7,172 bases of DNA, from positions 1 through 7,172 of the forward strand of contig CABUCP010000162.1 in assembly GCA_902490055.1 (NCBI GenBank), written 5' to 3'. The notes below the pieces were generated by a model. The model saw only the letters and a program-made list of their open reading frames with translations, did no database searches and was not told the DNA's origin. Both the position numbers and the translations under genes were made by a program. Of this stretch, positions 1-7,171 are shown piece after piece (the stretch's first letter is position 1; each line of letters begins with the position of its first letter). The DNA comes from an uncultured Klebsiella sp. GTDB taxonomy: Bacteria > Pseudomonadota > Gammaproteobacteria > Enterobacterales > Enterobacteriaceae.

Positions 1-1
1 G

Positions 2-205
2 CCAGCGCTCTCCTTAATGATGATTTTTTCCGACCTCTGCGTGCGTTCGACGCTCGACGCTTACAGCGAACAGGGCTGGGAGATTTCAGAGCGTAAAAGC
101 GGGTTGGTGCTGCGTACTTTCGTCGCCATCCACCGCAATGGCGACGAACTGGAAATTACGCCGAAAGATTATATCGCCCGCTACAACCAGCTACTTCCGC
201 TCTGA
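2..205 (+). CDS. C-terminal end of an unidentified protein (5' partial)
   Basis: The frame is open from the left edge and ends with TGA at 203-205, giving 67 visible residues. Two adjacent ATG codons at 17 and 20 could start a protein of about 62 residues, but no Shine-Dalgarno-like sequence precedes them (the bases before are GCGCTCTCCTTA). I therefore favour the tail of a longer gene entering from the left. Codon choice resembles that of the sap genes. The visible part reads as a helical stretch, then a short basic/hydrophobic segment (SERKSGLVLRTFVAIHRNG) and a tail ending ARYNQLLPL. There is no signal peptide, membrane segment or motif that I recognise. It does not resemble the C-terminus of PspF, whose gene lies upstream of sapA in some enterobacteria, nor YmjA, the E. 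coli K-12 neighbour. Function unknown; a chance open frame is possible. Confidence 0.45.
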   Translation, partial: PALSLMMIFSDLCVRSTLDAYSEQGWEISERKSGLVLRTFVAIHRNGDELEITPKDYIARYNQLLPL

Positions 206-230
206 TTTTCCCCTTTTATGACCCGCACCT

Positions 231-263
231 GCGGCGCTGGCGCGCCGTCTTCCTGACGCCAGC
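231..263 (+). terminator. Overlapping GC-rich stems after the left-edge gene, possible weak terminator
   Basis: CGGCGC at 232-237 pairs with GCGCCG at 242-247 around the loop TGGC, and a G-U pair at 231/248 can extend it. The bases that follow (CTTCCTGA) are only weakly U-rich, so this is a poor intrinsic terminator at best. A second stem, GCTGGCG at 236-242 with CGCCAGC at 257-263 around a 14-base loop, uses some of the same bases, so the two cannot form together. The position 26 bases after the TGA at 203-205 fits a 3' end for that gene, but chance pairing in GC-rich DNA is quite possible. Confidence 0.25.
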
Positions 264-392
264 AGATGGCTAACTGGAGAAATTGGCAATAAAAAGATAC
301 CATGTTAATTCCGACACTATTTTGACCAACTGGCTGGACAACATGCGCTGCTGGTGATCGCATTATCCCCCTCGATGTCGTAAAGGCGGTGG

Positions 393-405
393 TAAATGTC
401 ATTTA
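393..405. promoter_or_regulatory. Inverted repeat upstream of sapA, candidate operator
   Basis: TAAATG at 393-398 is mirrored perfectly by CATTTA at 400-405 around a single T. It lies 43 bases before the sapA ATG and overlaps the candidate -10 region at 404-409, a typical location for an operator. It does not fit the TyrR box, ArgR box, PurR site or PhoP direct-repeat consensus as I know them. A 6-bp palindrome in 240 bases can arise by chance, so regulator binding is only a suggestion. Confidence 0.3.
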
Positions 406-416
406 ATATTAATAAG

Positions 417-433
417 ATAGAGCTCTGCTCTAT
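417..433 (+). promoter_or_regulatory. Small hairpin just upstream of the sapA start codon
   Basis: ATAGAGC at 417-423 pairs perfectly with GCTCTAT at 427-433 around the loop TCT. The stem ends 15 bases before the sapA ATG at 449 and leaves the weak purine-rich ribosome-binding stretch (AAAAAGAAAA) single-stranded directly after it. It could be part of the sapA 5' untranslated RNA that affects stability or ribosome access, or a DNA operator. The sequence alone cannot decide between these, and no poly-U tract follows, so it is not a terminator. Confidence 0.35.
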
Positions 434-448
434 GTTCAAAAAGAAAAT

Positions 449-2095
449 ATGCGCCTGAAATTGTCCTCTCTTTTGGCGGCAGCCTCGATGCTGTGCGGGC
501 AGGCTTTTGCCGCGCCGGCCCCGGCGTTGCCAGCCCATGCCGATATTCGCGATAGCGGTTTTGTCTATTGCGTCAGCGGGCAGGTTAATACCTTTAATCC
601 GCAAAAAGTCAGCGGCGGCCTGATTGTCGACACCCTCGCCGCCCAGATCTACGATCGCCTGCTCGACGTCGACCCTTATACCTATCGTCTGGTACCTGAA
701 CTGGCGGAAAGCTGGGAGGTGCTTGATAACGGCGCCACTTACCGCTTCCATCTGCGCGATAACGTTCAGTTCCAGAGCACCGACTGGTTTAAGCCGACCC
801 GCGCTTTTAACGCTGATGATGTCATCTTCACCTTCGGGCGCATCTTCAACCGCGACGATCCGTGGCACAGCGTTAACGGCAGTAGCTTCCCCTACTTCGA
901 TAGCCTGCAGTTTGCCGACACCGTCGAAAACGTCCGCAAGCTGGATAGTCATACCGTTGAGTTTCGCCTTAAACGCCCGGACGCCTCGTTCTTGTGGCAC
1001 CTGGCTACCCATTATGCTTCGGTGATGTCGGCAGAGTACGCCGCCCAACTCACTAAAGCCGATCGTGAAGAACAGCTGGATCGCGAGCCGGTCGGCACCG
1101 GTCCGTTTAAGCTGGAAGAGTATCGCACCGGGCAATATATTCGCCTGCAGCGCCACTCCGCTTACTGGCGCGGCGAACCGTTAATGCCGCAGGTAGTGGT
1201 CGATCTGGGCTCCGGGGGGACCGGCCGCCTGTCTAAACTACTGACCGGCGAATGCGATGTGCTGGCGTGGCCTGCAGCCAGCCAGCTCACGGTGTTGCGC
1301 GACGATCCGCGCCTGCGCCTGACCCTGCGCCCGGGAATGAATATCGCCTGGCTGGCCTTCAACACCGCCAAGCCGCCATTGGACAACCCGGAAGTACGCC
1401 ACGCGCTGGCGTTGGCCATCAATAACCAGCGTCTGATGCAATCTATCTACTACGGTACCGCGGAAACCGCTGCATCCATGCTGCCGCGCGCCTCATGGGC
1501 CTACGACAACGACGCTAAAATTACCGAATACAATCCCGCGGAGGCACGCCGTCGCCTGCAGGCGCTGGGGCTGAGTAACTTGACCTTAAAGCTGTGGGTA
1601 CCGACCAGTTCGCAGGCATGGAACCCAAGCCCGTTAAAAACCGCCGAGCTGATTCAGGCGGATATGGCGCAGGTGGGGGTAAAAGTCATGATTATTCCTG
1701 TCGAGGGCCGCTTCCAGGAGGCGCGTTTAATGGACATGAGCCACGATCTGACGCTTTCCGGCTGGGCGACCGACAGTAACGATCCGGACAGCTTCTTCCG
1801 CCCGCTGCTGAGCTGCGCGGCGATTGGTTCGCAAACCAACCTCGCCCACTGGTGCAACCGCGAGTTTGATGATGTCCTGCAAAAGGCGCTGATTTCGCAG
1901 CAGCTGGCGTCACGCATCGAAGCCTATAAAGAGGCGCAGCATATTCTCGCCCGTGAACTACCGGTGCTGCCGCTGGCCTCCTCTCTGCGGCTGCAGGCCT
2001 ATCGCTATGATATGAAAGGGCTGGTGCTGAGTCCATTTGGCAACGCCTCCTTCGCAGGCGTATCGCGCGAGAAAGAAGAGGTGAAAAAACCATGA
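449..2095 (+). CDS. sapA: SapA, periplasmic solute-binding protein of the Sap ABC transporter
   Basis: The 548-residue product matches my memory of E. coli SapA (547 residues) along its whole length. Residues 1-21 form a Sec signal peptide (MRLK, hydrophobic core, AFA before AP at 21/22), so the protein acts in the periplasm. The family 5 extracellular binding-protein signature is visible at about 81-108 ([20 protein letters not shown]), and GTGPF lies at 216-220. The mature protein has four cysteines (41, 269, 456, 469) that could form disulphides. ATG 449 is the first in-frame start after the stop at 413-415. Its ribosome site is weak (AAGAAA), and a hairpin lies just upstream. In Salmonella and Haemophilus SapA binds antimicrobial peptides, and in Haemophilus also haem, for delivery to SapBC. 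In E. coli it appears dispensable for SapBCDF-dependent putrescine export. The mature N-terminus is richer in Ala-Pro than in E. coli. First gene of the operon; its stop overlaps sapB as ATGA. Confidence 0.97.
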   Translation: MRLKLSSLLAAASMLCGQAFAAPAPALPAHADIRDSGFVYCVSGQVNTFNPQKVSGGLIVDTLAAQIYDRLLDVDPYTYRLVPELAESWEVLDNGATYRFHLRDNVQFQSTDWFKPTRAFNADDVIFTFGRIFNRDDPWHSVNGSSFPYFDSLQFADTVENVRKLDSHTVEFRLKRPDASFLWHLATHYASVMSAEYAAQLTKADREEQLDREPVGTGPFKLEEYRTGQYIRLQRHSAYWRGEPLMPQVVVDLGSGGTGRLSKLLTGECDVLAWPAASQLTVLRDDPRLRLTLRPGMNIAWLAFNTAKPPLDNPEVRHALALAINNQRLMQSIYYGTAETAASMLPRASWAYDNDAKITEYNPAEARRRLQALGLSNLTLKLWVPTSSQAWNPSPLKTAELIQADMAQVGVKVMIIPVEGRFQEARLMDMSHDLTLSGWATDSNDPDSFFRPLLSCAAIGSQTNLAHWCNREFDDVLQKALISQQLASRIEAYKEAQHILARELPVLPLASSLRLQAYRYDMKGLVLSPFGNASFAGVSREKEEVKKP

Positions 2096-3057
2096 TTATT
2101 TTTACCCTGCGCCGCCTGCTACTGCTGCTGGTCACGCTCTTTTTCCTTACCTTTATCGGCTTTAGCCTTAGCTACTTCACGCCGCACGCCCCGCTGCAGG
2201 GCGCTTCACTGTGGAACGCCTGGCTGTTCTGGTTCAAAGGGGTCCTGCACTGGGACTTCGGCGTCTCCAGCATCAACGGCCAGCTGATCTCCGAACAGCT
2301 GAAAGTGGTTTTCCCGGCGACGATGGAGCTATGCATCCTCGCCTTCGGCTTTGCGCTGCTGATCGGCATTCCGGTGGGCATGATCGCAGGGATCATGCGC
2401 AACAAGTGGCCGGATACCTTTATCAGCGCGCTGGCGCTGGTGGGCTTTTCCATTCCGGTATTCTGGTTGGCGCTGCTGCTTACGCTGTTCTTCTCGCTGA
2501 CGCTGGGCTGGCTCCCGGTCTCCGGGCGCTTTGACCTGCTATACGAAGTGAAAACGGTCACCGGCTTCGCGCTAATTGACGCCTGGCTTTCCGATTCGCC
2601 GTGGCGCCACGAGATGATCGTTAGCGCAGCGCGCCATATGGTCTTGCCGGTATTAACGCTGGCGGTTGCGCCGACCACCGAGGTGATCCGCCTGATGCGT
2701 ATCAGCACCAGCGAAGTCTACGACACCAACTACGTCAAAGCGGCGGCGACCCGCGGCGTCACCCGGCGGACGATTCTACACCGCCACGTGCTACATAACG
2801 CCCTGCCGCCGGTGATCCCGCGTCTGGGTCTACAGTTTTCCACGATGTTAACGCTGGCGATGATTACCGAAATGGTCTTCAGTTGGCCAGGACTCGGACG
2901 CTGGCTAATCAATGCCATCCGTCAACAGGACTACGCCGCGATCTCCGCCGGGGTGATGGTCATCGGCGCGCTGGTGATCATCGTCAACGTCATCTCGGAT
3001 GTGTTAGGAGCTATGGCTAATCCACTGAAACATAAGGAATGGTATGCCCTACGATAG
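2092..3057 (+). CDS. sapB: SapB, ABC transporter membrane subunit
   Basis: This 321-residue inner-membrane protein is the same length as E. coli SapB and closely similar to it. It belongs to the DppB/OppB class of permease subunits. The short basic start MIIFTLRR leads into the first membrane helix (about 9-28). Further hydrophobic segments lie at about 76-100, 111-139, 180-200, 247-265 and 283-307. The cytoplasmic coupling (EAA) loop that contacts the ATPases is at about 214-241 (YVKAAATRG...LPPVI), followed by the family motif [11 protein letters not shown] at 261-271. With SapC it forms the transmembrane channel. The ATG overlaps the sapA stop as ATGA, and GAGG at 2078-2081 gives a ribosome site 10 bases upstream, so translation is probably coupled to sapA. 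I see no truncation or unusual residue. Confidence 0.97.
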   Translation: MIIFTLRRLLLLLVTLFFLTFIGFSLSYFTPHAPLQGASLWNAWLFWFKGVLHWDFGVSSINGQLISEQLKVVFPATMELCILAFGFALLIGIPVGMIAGIMRNKWPDTFISALALVGFSIPVFWLALLLTLFFSLTLGWLPVSGRFDLLYEVKTVTGFALIDAWLSDSPWRHEMIVSAARHMVLPVLTLAVAPTTEVIRLMRISTSEVYDTNYVKAAATRGVTRRTILHRHVLHNALPPVIPRLGLQFSTMLTLAMITEMVFSWPGLGRWLINAIRQQDYAAISAGVMVIGALVIIVNVISDVLGAMANPLKHKEWYALR

Positions 3058-3934
3058 CGTGTATCTCGAAAAGCGCCCCCCAGGCGCGCTGCGCACCGTA
3101 TGGCGTAAATTCTACGGCGATACCACCGCAATGATTGGTTTGTACGGCTGCGGCGCGCTGCTGTTGCTGTGCGTGTTCGGCAGTTGGTTCGCCCCGTACG
3201 GCATCGATCAGCAGTTCCTCGGCTACCAGCTGCTGCCGCCTTCGTGGTCGCGCTATGGCGAAGTTTCGTTCTTTCTCGGAACCGATGACCTCGGTCGCGA
3301 CGTGCTGAGCCGTCTGTTGAGCGGCGCGGCCCCCACCGTCGGCGGCGCTTTCGTCGTCACCCTTGGCGCAACGCTGTTCGGCCTGGTGCTTGGCGTTATT
3401 GCCGGCTCTACCCATGGCCTGCGCTCGGCGGTGATGAACCATATTCTTGATACCTTGCTGTCGATTCCGTCGCTGCTGCTGGCGATTATCGTTGTCGCCT
3501 TCGCCGGGCCGCACCTCAGCCATGCGATGTTCGCCGTCTGGCTGGCGCTGCTGCCGCGCATGGTGCGTTCGGTCTATAGCCTGGTGCACGACGAACTGGA
3601 AAAAGAGTACGTCATCGCCGCCCGCCTGGATGGCGCCTCGACGCTGAACATTTTATGGTTTGCCGTCCTGCCGAATATCACGGCCGGGCTGGTAACGGAA
3701 ATCACCCGCGCGCTGTCAATGGCGATTCTCGATATCGCCGCGCTGGGCTTTCTCGACCTCGGCGCCCAGTTGCCGTCCCCGGAATGGGGCGCGATGCTTG
3801 GCGACGCGCTGGAGCTTATTTACGTTGCGCCCTGGACGGTGATGCTGCCAGGGGCGGCTATCATGCTAAGCGTCCTGCTGGTCAACCTGCTGGGCGACGG
3901 TATCCGCCGCGCAATCATCGCCGGGGTGCAATAA
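3044..3934 (+). CDS. sapC: SapC, ABC transporter membrane subunit
   Basis: The 296-residue product equals E. coli SapC in length and belongs to the DppC/OppC permease class. A cytoplasmic N-terminus of about 28 residues precedes the first helix (about 30-50). The motif typical of OppC-type subunits, [19 protein letters not shown], spans 77-95. Membrane segments follow at about 100-121, 137-154, 158-175, 214-236 and 262-284. The EAA coupling loop is at about 189-212 (YVIAARLDG...AVLPNI). It pairs with SapB as the translocation pathway. The gene starts inside the end of sapB with a 14-base overlap. AAGGA at 3034-3038, five bases before the ATG, is the clearest ribosome site in the operon and supports this start. 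The TAA shares a base with the sapD ATG. Confidence 0.97.
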   Translation: MPYDSVYLEKRPPGALRTVWRKFYGDTTAMIGLYGCGALLLLCVFGSWFAPYGIDQQFLGYQLLPPSWSRYGEVSFFLGTDDLGRDVLSRLLSGAAPTVGGAFVVTLGATLFGLVLGVIAGSTHGLRSAVMNHILDTLLSIPSLLLAIIVVAFAGPHLSHAMFAVWLALLPRMVRSVYSLVHDELEKEYVIAARLDGASTLNILWFAVLPNITAGLVTEITRALSMAILDIAALGFLDLGAQLPSPEWGAMLGDALELIYVAPWTVMLPGAAIMLSVLLVNLLGDGIRRAIIAGVQ

Positions 3935-4926
3935 TGCCGTTACTTGATATTCGTAATTTAACTATTGAATTCAAAACTAACGAAGGTTGGGTAAAAGCCG
4001 TCGACCGCGTCAGCCTGACGCTGGCGGAGGGCGAAGTCCGCGGTCTGGTCGGCGAATCCGGCTCCGGCAAAAGCTTAATCGCTAAGGCTATTTGCGGCGT
4101 CACCAAGGACAACTGGCGGGTGACCGCCGACCGCATGCGCTTTGATGATATCGACCTGCTACGTTTGTCCAACCGCGAGCGCCGCAAGCTGATTGGTCAT
4201 AACGTATCGATGATTTTCCAGGAGCCGCAGTCCTGTCTCGACCCTTCCGAGCGTATTGGTCTGCAGTTGATGCAAAATATTCCCGGCTGGACCTTTAAAG
4301 GCCACTGGTGGCAACGCTTTGGCTGGCGCAAGCGCCGTGCCATCGAACTGCTGCACCGGGTGGGGATTAAAGATCACAAAGACATTATGCGCAGCTTCCC
4401 CTATGAACTGACCGACGGCGAATGTCAGAAGGTGATGATCGCCATCGCGCTGGCCAACCAGCCGCGCCTGCTGATCGCCGATGAACCAACCAACGCCATG
4501 GAGCCGACGACCCAGGCGCAGATCATTCGCCTGCTGACCCGCCTGAACCAGAACAATAACACGACCATTTTGCTGATAAGTCACGACATGCAGATGCTCA
4601 GCAAATGGGCGGATAAGATTAACGTCATGTATTGCGGGCAAACGGTGGAAACCGCCCCCAGCGAAGAGCTGGTGACCATTCCGCATCACCCCTATACCCA
4701 GGCGCTCATTCGCGCGATCCCGGACTTCGGTAGTTCGATGCCGCACAAAAGCCGGCTCAACACCCTGCCCGGCGCGATCCCGCTGCTGGAACAGCTGCCG
4801 ATCGGCTGCCGGCTGGGGCCGCGTTGCCCCTATGCCCAGCGCGAGTGTATCGTCACGCCGCGTTTGACCGGCTCGCGTAATCATCTGTACGCCTGCCATT
4901 TCCCGCTGAACATGGAGAAAGAGTGA
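3934..4926 (+). CDS. sapD: SapD, ABC transporter ATP-binding subunit
   Basis: This 330-residue cytoplasmic ATPase has the length of E. coli SapD (also called TrkE). Walker A is GESGSGKS at 40-47, the Q-loop glutamine is Q96, Walker B is LLIADEP at 179-185 with catalytic E184, and the H-loop is H217 in SHD. The signature reads LTDGE at 159-163 instead of LSGGQ. The C-terminal oligopeptide/nickel-type extension contains [13 protein letters not shown] at 251-263 and four cysteines (292, 298, 305, 321) spaced as in DppD/OppD proteins that can bind an iron-sulphur cluster. It powers transport with SapF and, in E. coli, supports Trk potassium uptake. The frame is open back to 3655 inside sapC, but the start at 3934 gives the family length and N-terminus ([13 protein letters not shown]). 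Its first base is the last base of the sapC TAA; GGGG at 3923-3926 is a modest ribosome site. Confidence 0.97.
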   Translation: MPLLDIRNLTIEFKTNEGWVKAVDRVSLTLAEGEVRGLVGESGSGKSLIAKAICGVTKDNWRVTADRMRFDDIDLLRLSNRERRKLIGHNVSMIFQEPQSCLDPSERIGLQLMQNIPGWTFKGHWWQRFGWRKRRAIELLHRVGIKDHKDIMRSFPYELTDGECQKVMIAIALANQPRLLIADEPTNAMEPTTQAQIIRLLTRLNQNNNTTILLISHDMQMLSKWADKINVMYCGQTVETAPSEELVTIPHHPYTQALIRAIPDFGSSMPHKSRLNTLPGAIPLLEQLPIGCRLGPRCPYAQRECIVTPRLTGSRNHLYACHFPLNMEKE

Positions 4927-4927
4927 A

Positions 4928-5737
4928 ATGGTCGAAACATTGCTGGAAGTACGCAATTTAAGTAAGACCTTTCGCTATCGCACCGGCTGGTTCCATCGTC
5001 AGACGGTTGAGGCGGTGAAGCCGCTGAGCTTTACCCTGCGCGAACGGCAGACGCTGGCAATCATCGGTGAAAACGGTTCGGGAAAATCGACGCTGGCCAA
5101 AATGCTGGCCGGGATGGTGGAGCCCACGACCGGCGAACTGCTGATTGACGACCATCCGCTGGAGTTTGGCGACTACTCGTTCCGCAGCCAGCGTATTCGC
5201 ATGATTTTCCAGGATCCATCAACCTCGCTGAATCCGCGTCAGCGTATCTCGCAGATCCTCGATTTCCCGCTGCGTCTCAATACTGACCTCGAACCAGAAG
5301 CGCGGGAAAAGCAGATTATCGAAACCATGCGTATGGTCGGCCTGCTGCCGGACCACGTCAGCTACTATCCGCATATGCTGGCGCCGGGGCAAAAGCAGCG
5401 TCTGGGGCTCGCCCGTGCGCTGATCCTGCGCCCGAAGGTGATTATCTGCGATGAAGCGCTGGCCTCTCTGGATATGTCGATGCGCTCGCAATTGATTAAC
5501 CTGATGCTGGAGCTACAGGAAAAACAGGGGATTTCCTACATCTACGTGACCCAGCACCTGGGAATGATGAAACATATCAGCGATCAGGTACTGGTGATGC
5601 ACGAAGGTGAAGTGGTTGAGCGCGGCAGCACCGCCGACGTCCTGGCTTCGCCGCTGCATGAGCTGACCAAGCGGCTAATTGCCGGCCACTTTGGCGAAGC
5701 GCTCACCGCCGACGCATGGCGCAAAGACGGCAAGTAA
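4928..5737 (+). CDS. sapF: SapF, ABC transporter ATP-binding subunit
   Basis: This 269-residue cytoplasmic ATPase is the partner of SapD and close in length to E. coli SapF (about 268 by memory). Walker A is GENGSGKS at 47-54, the Q-loop glutamine is Q95, the signature is LAPGQ at 151-155, Walker B is VIICDE at 171-176 with catalytic E176, the D-loop is SLD at 180-182 and the H-loop is H210. Two positions depart from the usual pattern: DEA replaces DEP after Walker B, and TQH replaces SHD at the H-loop. As I recall, E. coli SapF shares these, so they are family traits rather than damage. Unlike SapD, it lacks the long cysteine-containing C-terminal extension. The ATG lies one base after the sapD TGA, with GGAG at 4914-4917 as ribosome site. 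It is the last gene of the operon. Confidence 0.97.
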   Translation: MVETLLEVRNLSKTFRYRTGWFHRQTVEAVKPLSFTLRERQTLAIIGENGSGKSTLAKMLAGMVEPTTGELLIDDHPLEFGDYSFRSQRIRMIFQDPSTSLNPRQRISQILDFPLRLNTDLEPEAREKQIIETMRMVGLLPDHVSYYPHMLAPGQKQRLGLARALILRPKVIICDEALASLDMSMRSQLINLMLELQEKQGISYIYVTQHLGMMKHISDQVLVMHEGEVVERGSTADVLASPLHELTKRLIAGHFGEALTADAWRKDGK

Positions 5738-5750
5738 TCGTCATGCTTTG

Positions 5751-5774
5751 AGGGGCGGCACGTCGGCCGCCCCT
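5751..5774. terminator. Hairpin terminator between the convergent sapF and permease genes
   Basis: AGGGGCGGC at 5751-5759 pairs perfectly with GCCGCCCCT at 5766-5774 around the six-base loop ACGTCG. It sits in the 42-base gap between the sapF TAA (ends 5737) and the permease TAA (5780-5782, read on the - strand). The position and the strong GC stem fit a shared bidirectional terminator. The flanks are only weakly U-rich in either direction (TTAACATT on the + strand), so efficiency may be moderate or termination may need help. Confidence 0.75.
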
Positions 5775-5779
5775 TAACA

Positions 5780-7171
5780 TTACTGCGGAAACACGCTTTG
5801 CGCCGGCAGCGGACGGCGATCAAAACGACGCAGCGCGTAGTACAACAACCCGGTACCAAACCAGCCAATCATCCACGACACATCATTACCGGCGAAAATC
5901 CAGGTCAGCGAACCATGGAACAGCGGGTTCTCAATGAACGGCAGTTGGATCAGCACGCCGACGATATAGATAGTAATCGCGTACATATTCCAGAAGCCGT
6001 AGCGCTGGCGCGGATCGCTGAGCGCCGGAATATCAACCGCGCCTTTGGAAATGAGATAGTAATCAGTCAGGCTGATGGCGCTCCACGGCACGAAGAAAGC
6101 CAGCAGGAATAACAGGAAGTGGGTGAAATTCTTGAGGAACGCCGGTTCGCTGAGCAGCGCAATCACGCAGGAGGCCGCCACCATCAGCACCACAAACGCA
6201 ATCCGGCATTTCTGCGACAACACGGTCTGGCGACGGAAGCCGGAAACAATTGTCGTCAGGGACATAAAGCTGCCGTAGGCATTGAGGGTGGTAAAGGTAA
6301 TTTTGCCAAAACAGATAGCGAAGTAGATAACCATCGCCAGCACCTGACTCTTACCTAATCCCACCAGGTAGCTCACCTCATGACCCGGGAAAGCGCTACC
6401 GGCGATCGCCGCGGTAAACACCCCCAGCGTCATTGACGCTTGCGTTCCCAGCACGGTACCAAAGAATACCGAGCAGAACGTTTTACTCGCCGAGACATCG
6501 CGCGGCAGGTAGCGGGAATAATCAGAGACATACGGACAAAAGGCAATTTGCCACGATGAGGACAGCGACACCGCCAGTAAGAACATCGGCAGCGAGAAAT
6601 GATTATCTTGCGCGATGGCGCGGAGATCGGCCGACATCAGCAGCGTCAGGAACAGATAAACAAAAGCCAGAATACCGACAATACTCGCCAGTTTCCCCAA
6701 CTTATGGATGACCTTATAGCCGAGTACCGCGATAACAATGATAATGGCGCTGAATAACAGCATGCCGACCAGGTTGCTGACTGACAGCAGTTTCGCCATC
6801 GCCTGCCCGGCCAGTACCGTACCGCTGGCGGAGAAACCGATATACATCACGCACACTAACACCAGCGGCACCACTGCGCCGAAGACGCCGAACTGCGCGC
6901 GGCTGATGATCATCTGCGGCAGCCCCAGCCGCGGCCCCTGCAGAGCGTGCAGCGACATTACCGCCGCGCCCAGCACCTGTCCAAGCAGTAGACCTATCAG
7001 CGACCACACCACGTCGCCGCCCAGCACCACCGCTAAAGCGCCGGTGACGATAGCGGTAATTTGTAAGTTACCGCCAAACCACAGAGTAAACTGACTAAAG
7101 GGATGCCCATGCCTTTCGCGATCGGGAATGTAATCTATCGACCGGGTTTCGCTTAATCCCGCATTATTATT
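5780..7171 (-). CDS. NCS1-family purine/cytosine-type permease (N-terminus outside the window)
   Basis: The - strand frame is open from the right edge to TAA at 5780-5782, giving 463 visible residues. The GTG at 7030 cannot be the real start: the 47 residues before it are conserved family sequence (TRSIDYIPDRERHGHPFSQF, then a WFGGN helix start), so the true start lies beyond 7172. NCS1 hallmarks include GPRLGLPQMIISRAQFG at about 79-95, PYVSDYSRYLP at about 213-223, FGKITFTTLNAYG at about 288-300 and LTDYYLISKG at about 368-377. Roughly twelve hydrophobic segments fit an inner-membrane symporter taking up a nucleobase or related compound, driven by Na+ or H+. It resembles the longer purine-cytosine permease branch more than E. 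coli CodB, so the substrate cannot be named. It converges on sapF across a shared hairpin, and no catabolic partner is visible. Confidence 0.9.
   Translation of the reverse strand, partial: NNNAGLSETRSIDYIPDRERHGHPFSQFTLWFGGNLQITAIVTGALAVVLGGDVVWSLIGLLLGQVLGAAVMSLHALQGPRLGLPQMIISRAQFGVFGAVVPLVLVCVMYIGFSASGTVLAGQAMAKLLSVSNLVGMLLFSAIIIVIAVLGYKVIHKLGKLASIVGILAFVYLFLTLLMSADLRAIAQDNHFSLPMFLLAVSLSSSWQIAFCPYVSDYSRYLPRDVSASKTFCSVFFGTVLGTQASMTLGVFTAAIAGSAFPGHEVSYLVGLGKSQVLAMVIYFAICFGKITFTTLNAYGSFMSLTTIVSGFRRQTVLSQKCRIAFVVLMVAASCVIALLSEPAFLKNFTHFLLFLLAFFVPWSAISLTDYYLISKGAVDIPALSDPRQRYGFWNMYAITIYIVGVLIQLPFIENPLFHGSLTWIFAGNDVSWMIGWFGTGLLYYALRRFDRRPLPAQSVFPQ

Larger units (their letters stand above)
206..448. 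other. Intergenic region upstream of sapA, presumed to carry the sap promoter
   Basis: This 243-base gap holds no convincing gene. It is GC-rich at its left end (about 230-265) and AT-rich from about 393 to 416, as expected for a promoter close to sapA. Candidate -10 hexamers are TAATAT at 404-409 and TAAGAT at 413-418, each matching TATAAT at four of six positions. Neither has a good -35 element at normal spacing, so I do not assign a promoter or start site. A TTGACC at 322-327 has no matching -10. A frame of about 24 codons ending at the TAA at 404-406 looks mildly protein-like but has no start, so I do not call it. Two inverted repeats near the sapA start are listed separately. Confidence 0.5.

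Noticed and set aside
239..246. GGCGCGCC eight-base palindrome
   Set aside because: It is a chance palindrome within the GC-rich stem region; there is no sign of an attachment or resolution site.
181..402. - strand open frame (73 codons) covering most of the gap before sapA
   Set aside because: No ribosome site precedes its ATG, the composition is not protein-like (SSSWL end, mixed Cys/Gln stretches), and it overlaps the coding end of the left-edge frame.
391..406. TyrR-box or PhoP-box reading of the GGTAAATGTCATTTAA stretch
   Set aside because: The spacing and right arm do not match TGTAAA-N6-TTTACA, and there is no direct repeat as needed for PhoP.
432..458. Tiny frame (8 codons, MFKKKICA) overlapping the sapA start, possible leader peptide
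   Set aside because: Its ATG is partly buried in the 417-433 stem, no proper ribosome site precedes it, and the codons show no regulatory pattern such as repeated amino acids.
488..502. Possible lipoprotein cysteine (C16) in the SapA signal peptide
   Set aside because: The residues before it are S-M-L, which do not fit a lipobox (a small residue is needed just before the Cys). An ordinary signal peptidase I site, AFA-AP, follows at 21/22.
317..1156. Long - strand open frame (279 codons) antisense to the start of sapA
   Set aside because: It lies opposite a confidently identified gene, has no recognisable domain, and arises from the GC-rich third positions of sapA. Its ending inside the intergenic gap adds no support.
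3655..3933. N-terminal extension of SapD by 93 codons inside sapC
   Set aside because: The translated extension is arginine/glycine/proline-rich shadow sequence of sapC. Starting at 3934 gives the exact family length and the expected N-terminus.
4159..4956. - strand open frame (265 codons) opposite sapD
   Set aside because: It is a mirror of sapD codon bias; no motif, no ribosome site, and it runs across the sapD/sapF junction.
7028..7030. GTG as the start of the permease
   Set aside because: Conserved NCS1 sequence continues in frame for 47 codons upstream to the window edge, so the gene is cut by the window, not started at this GTG.
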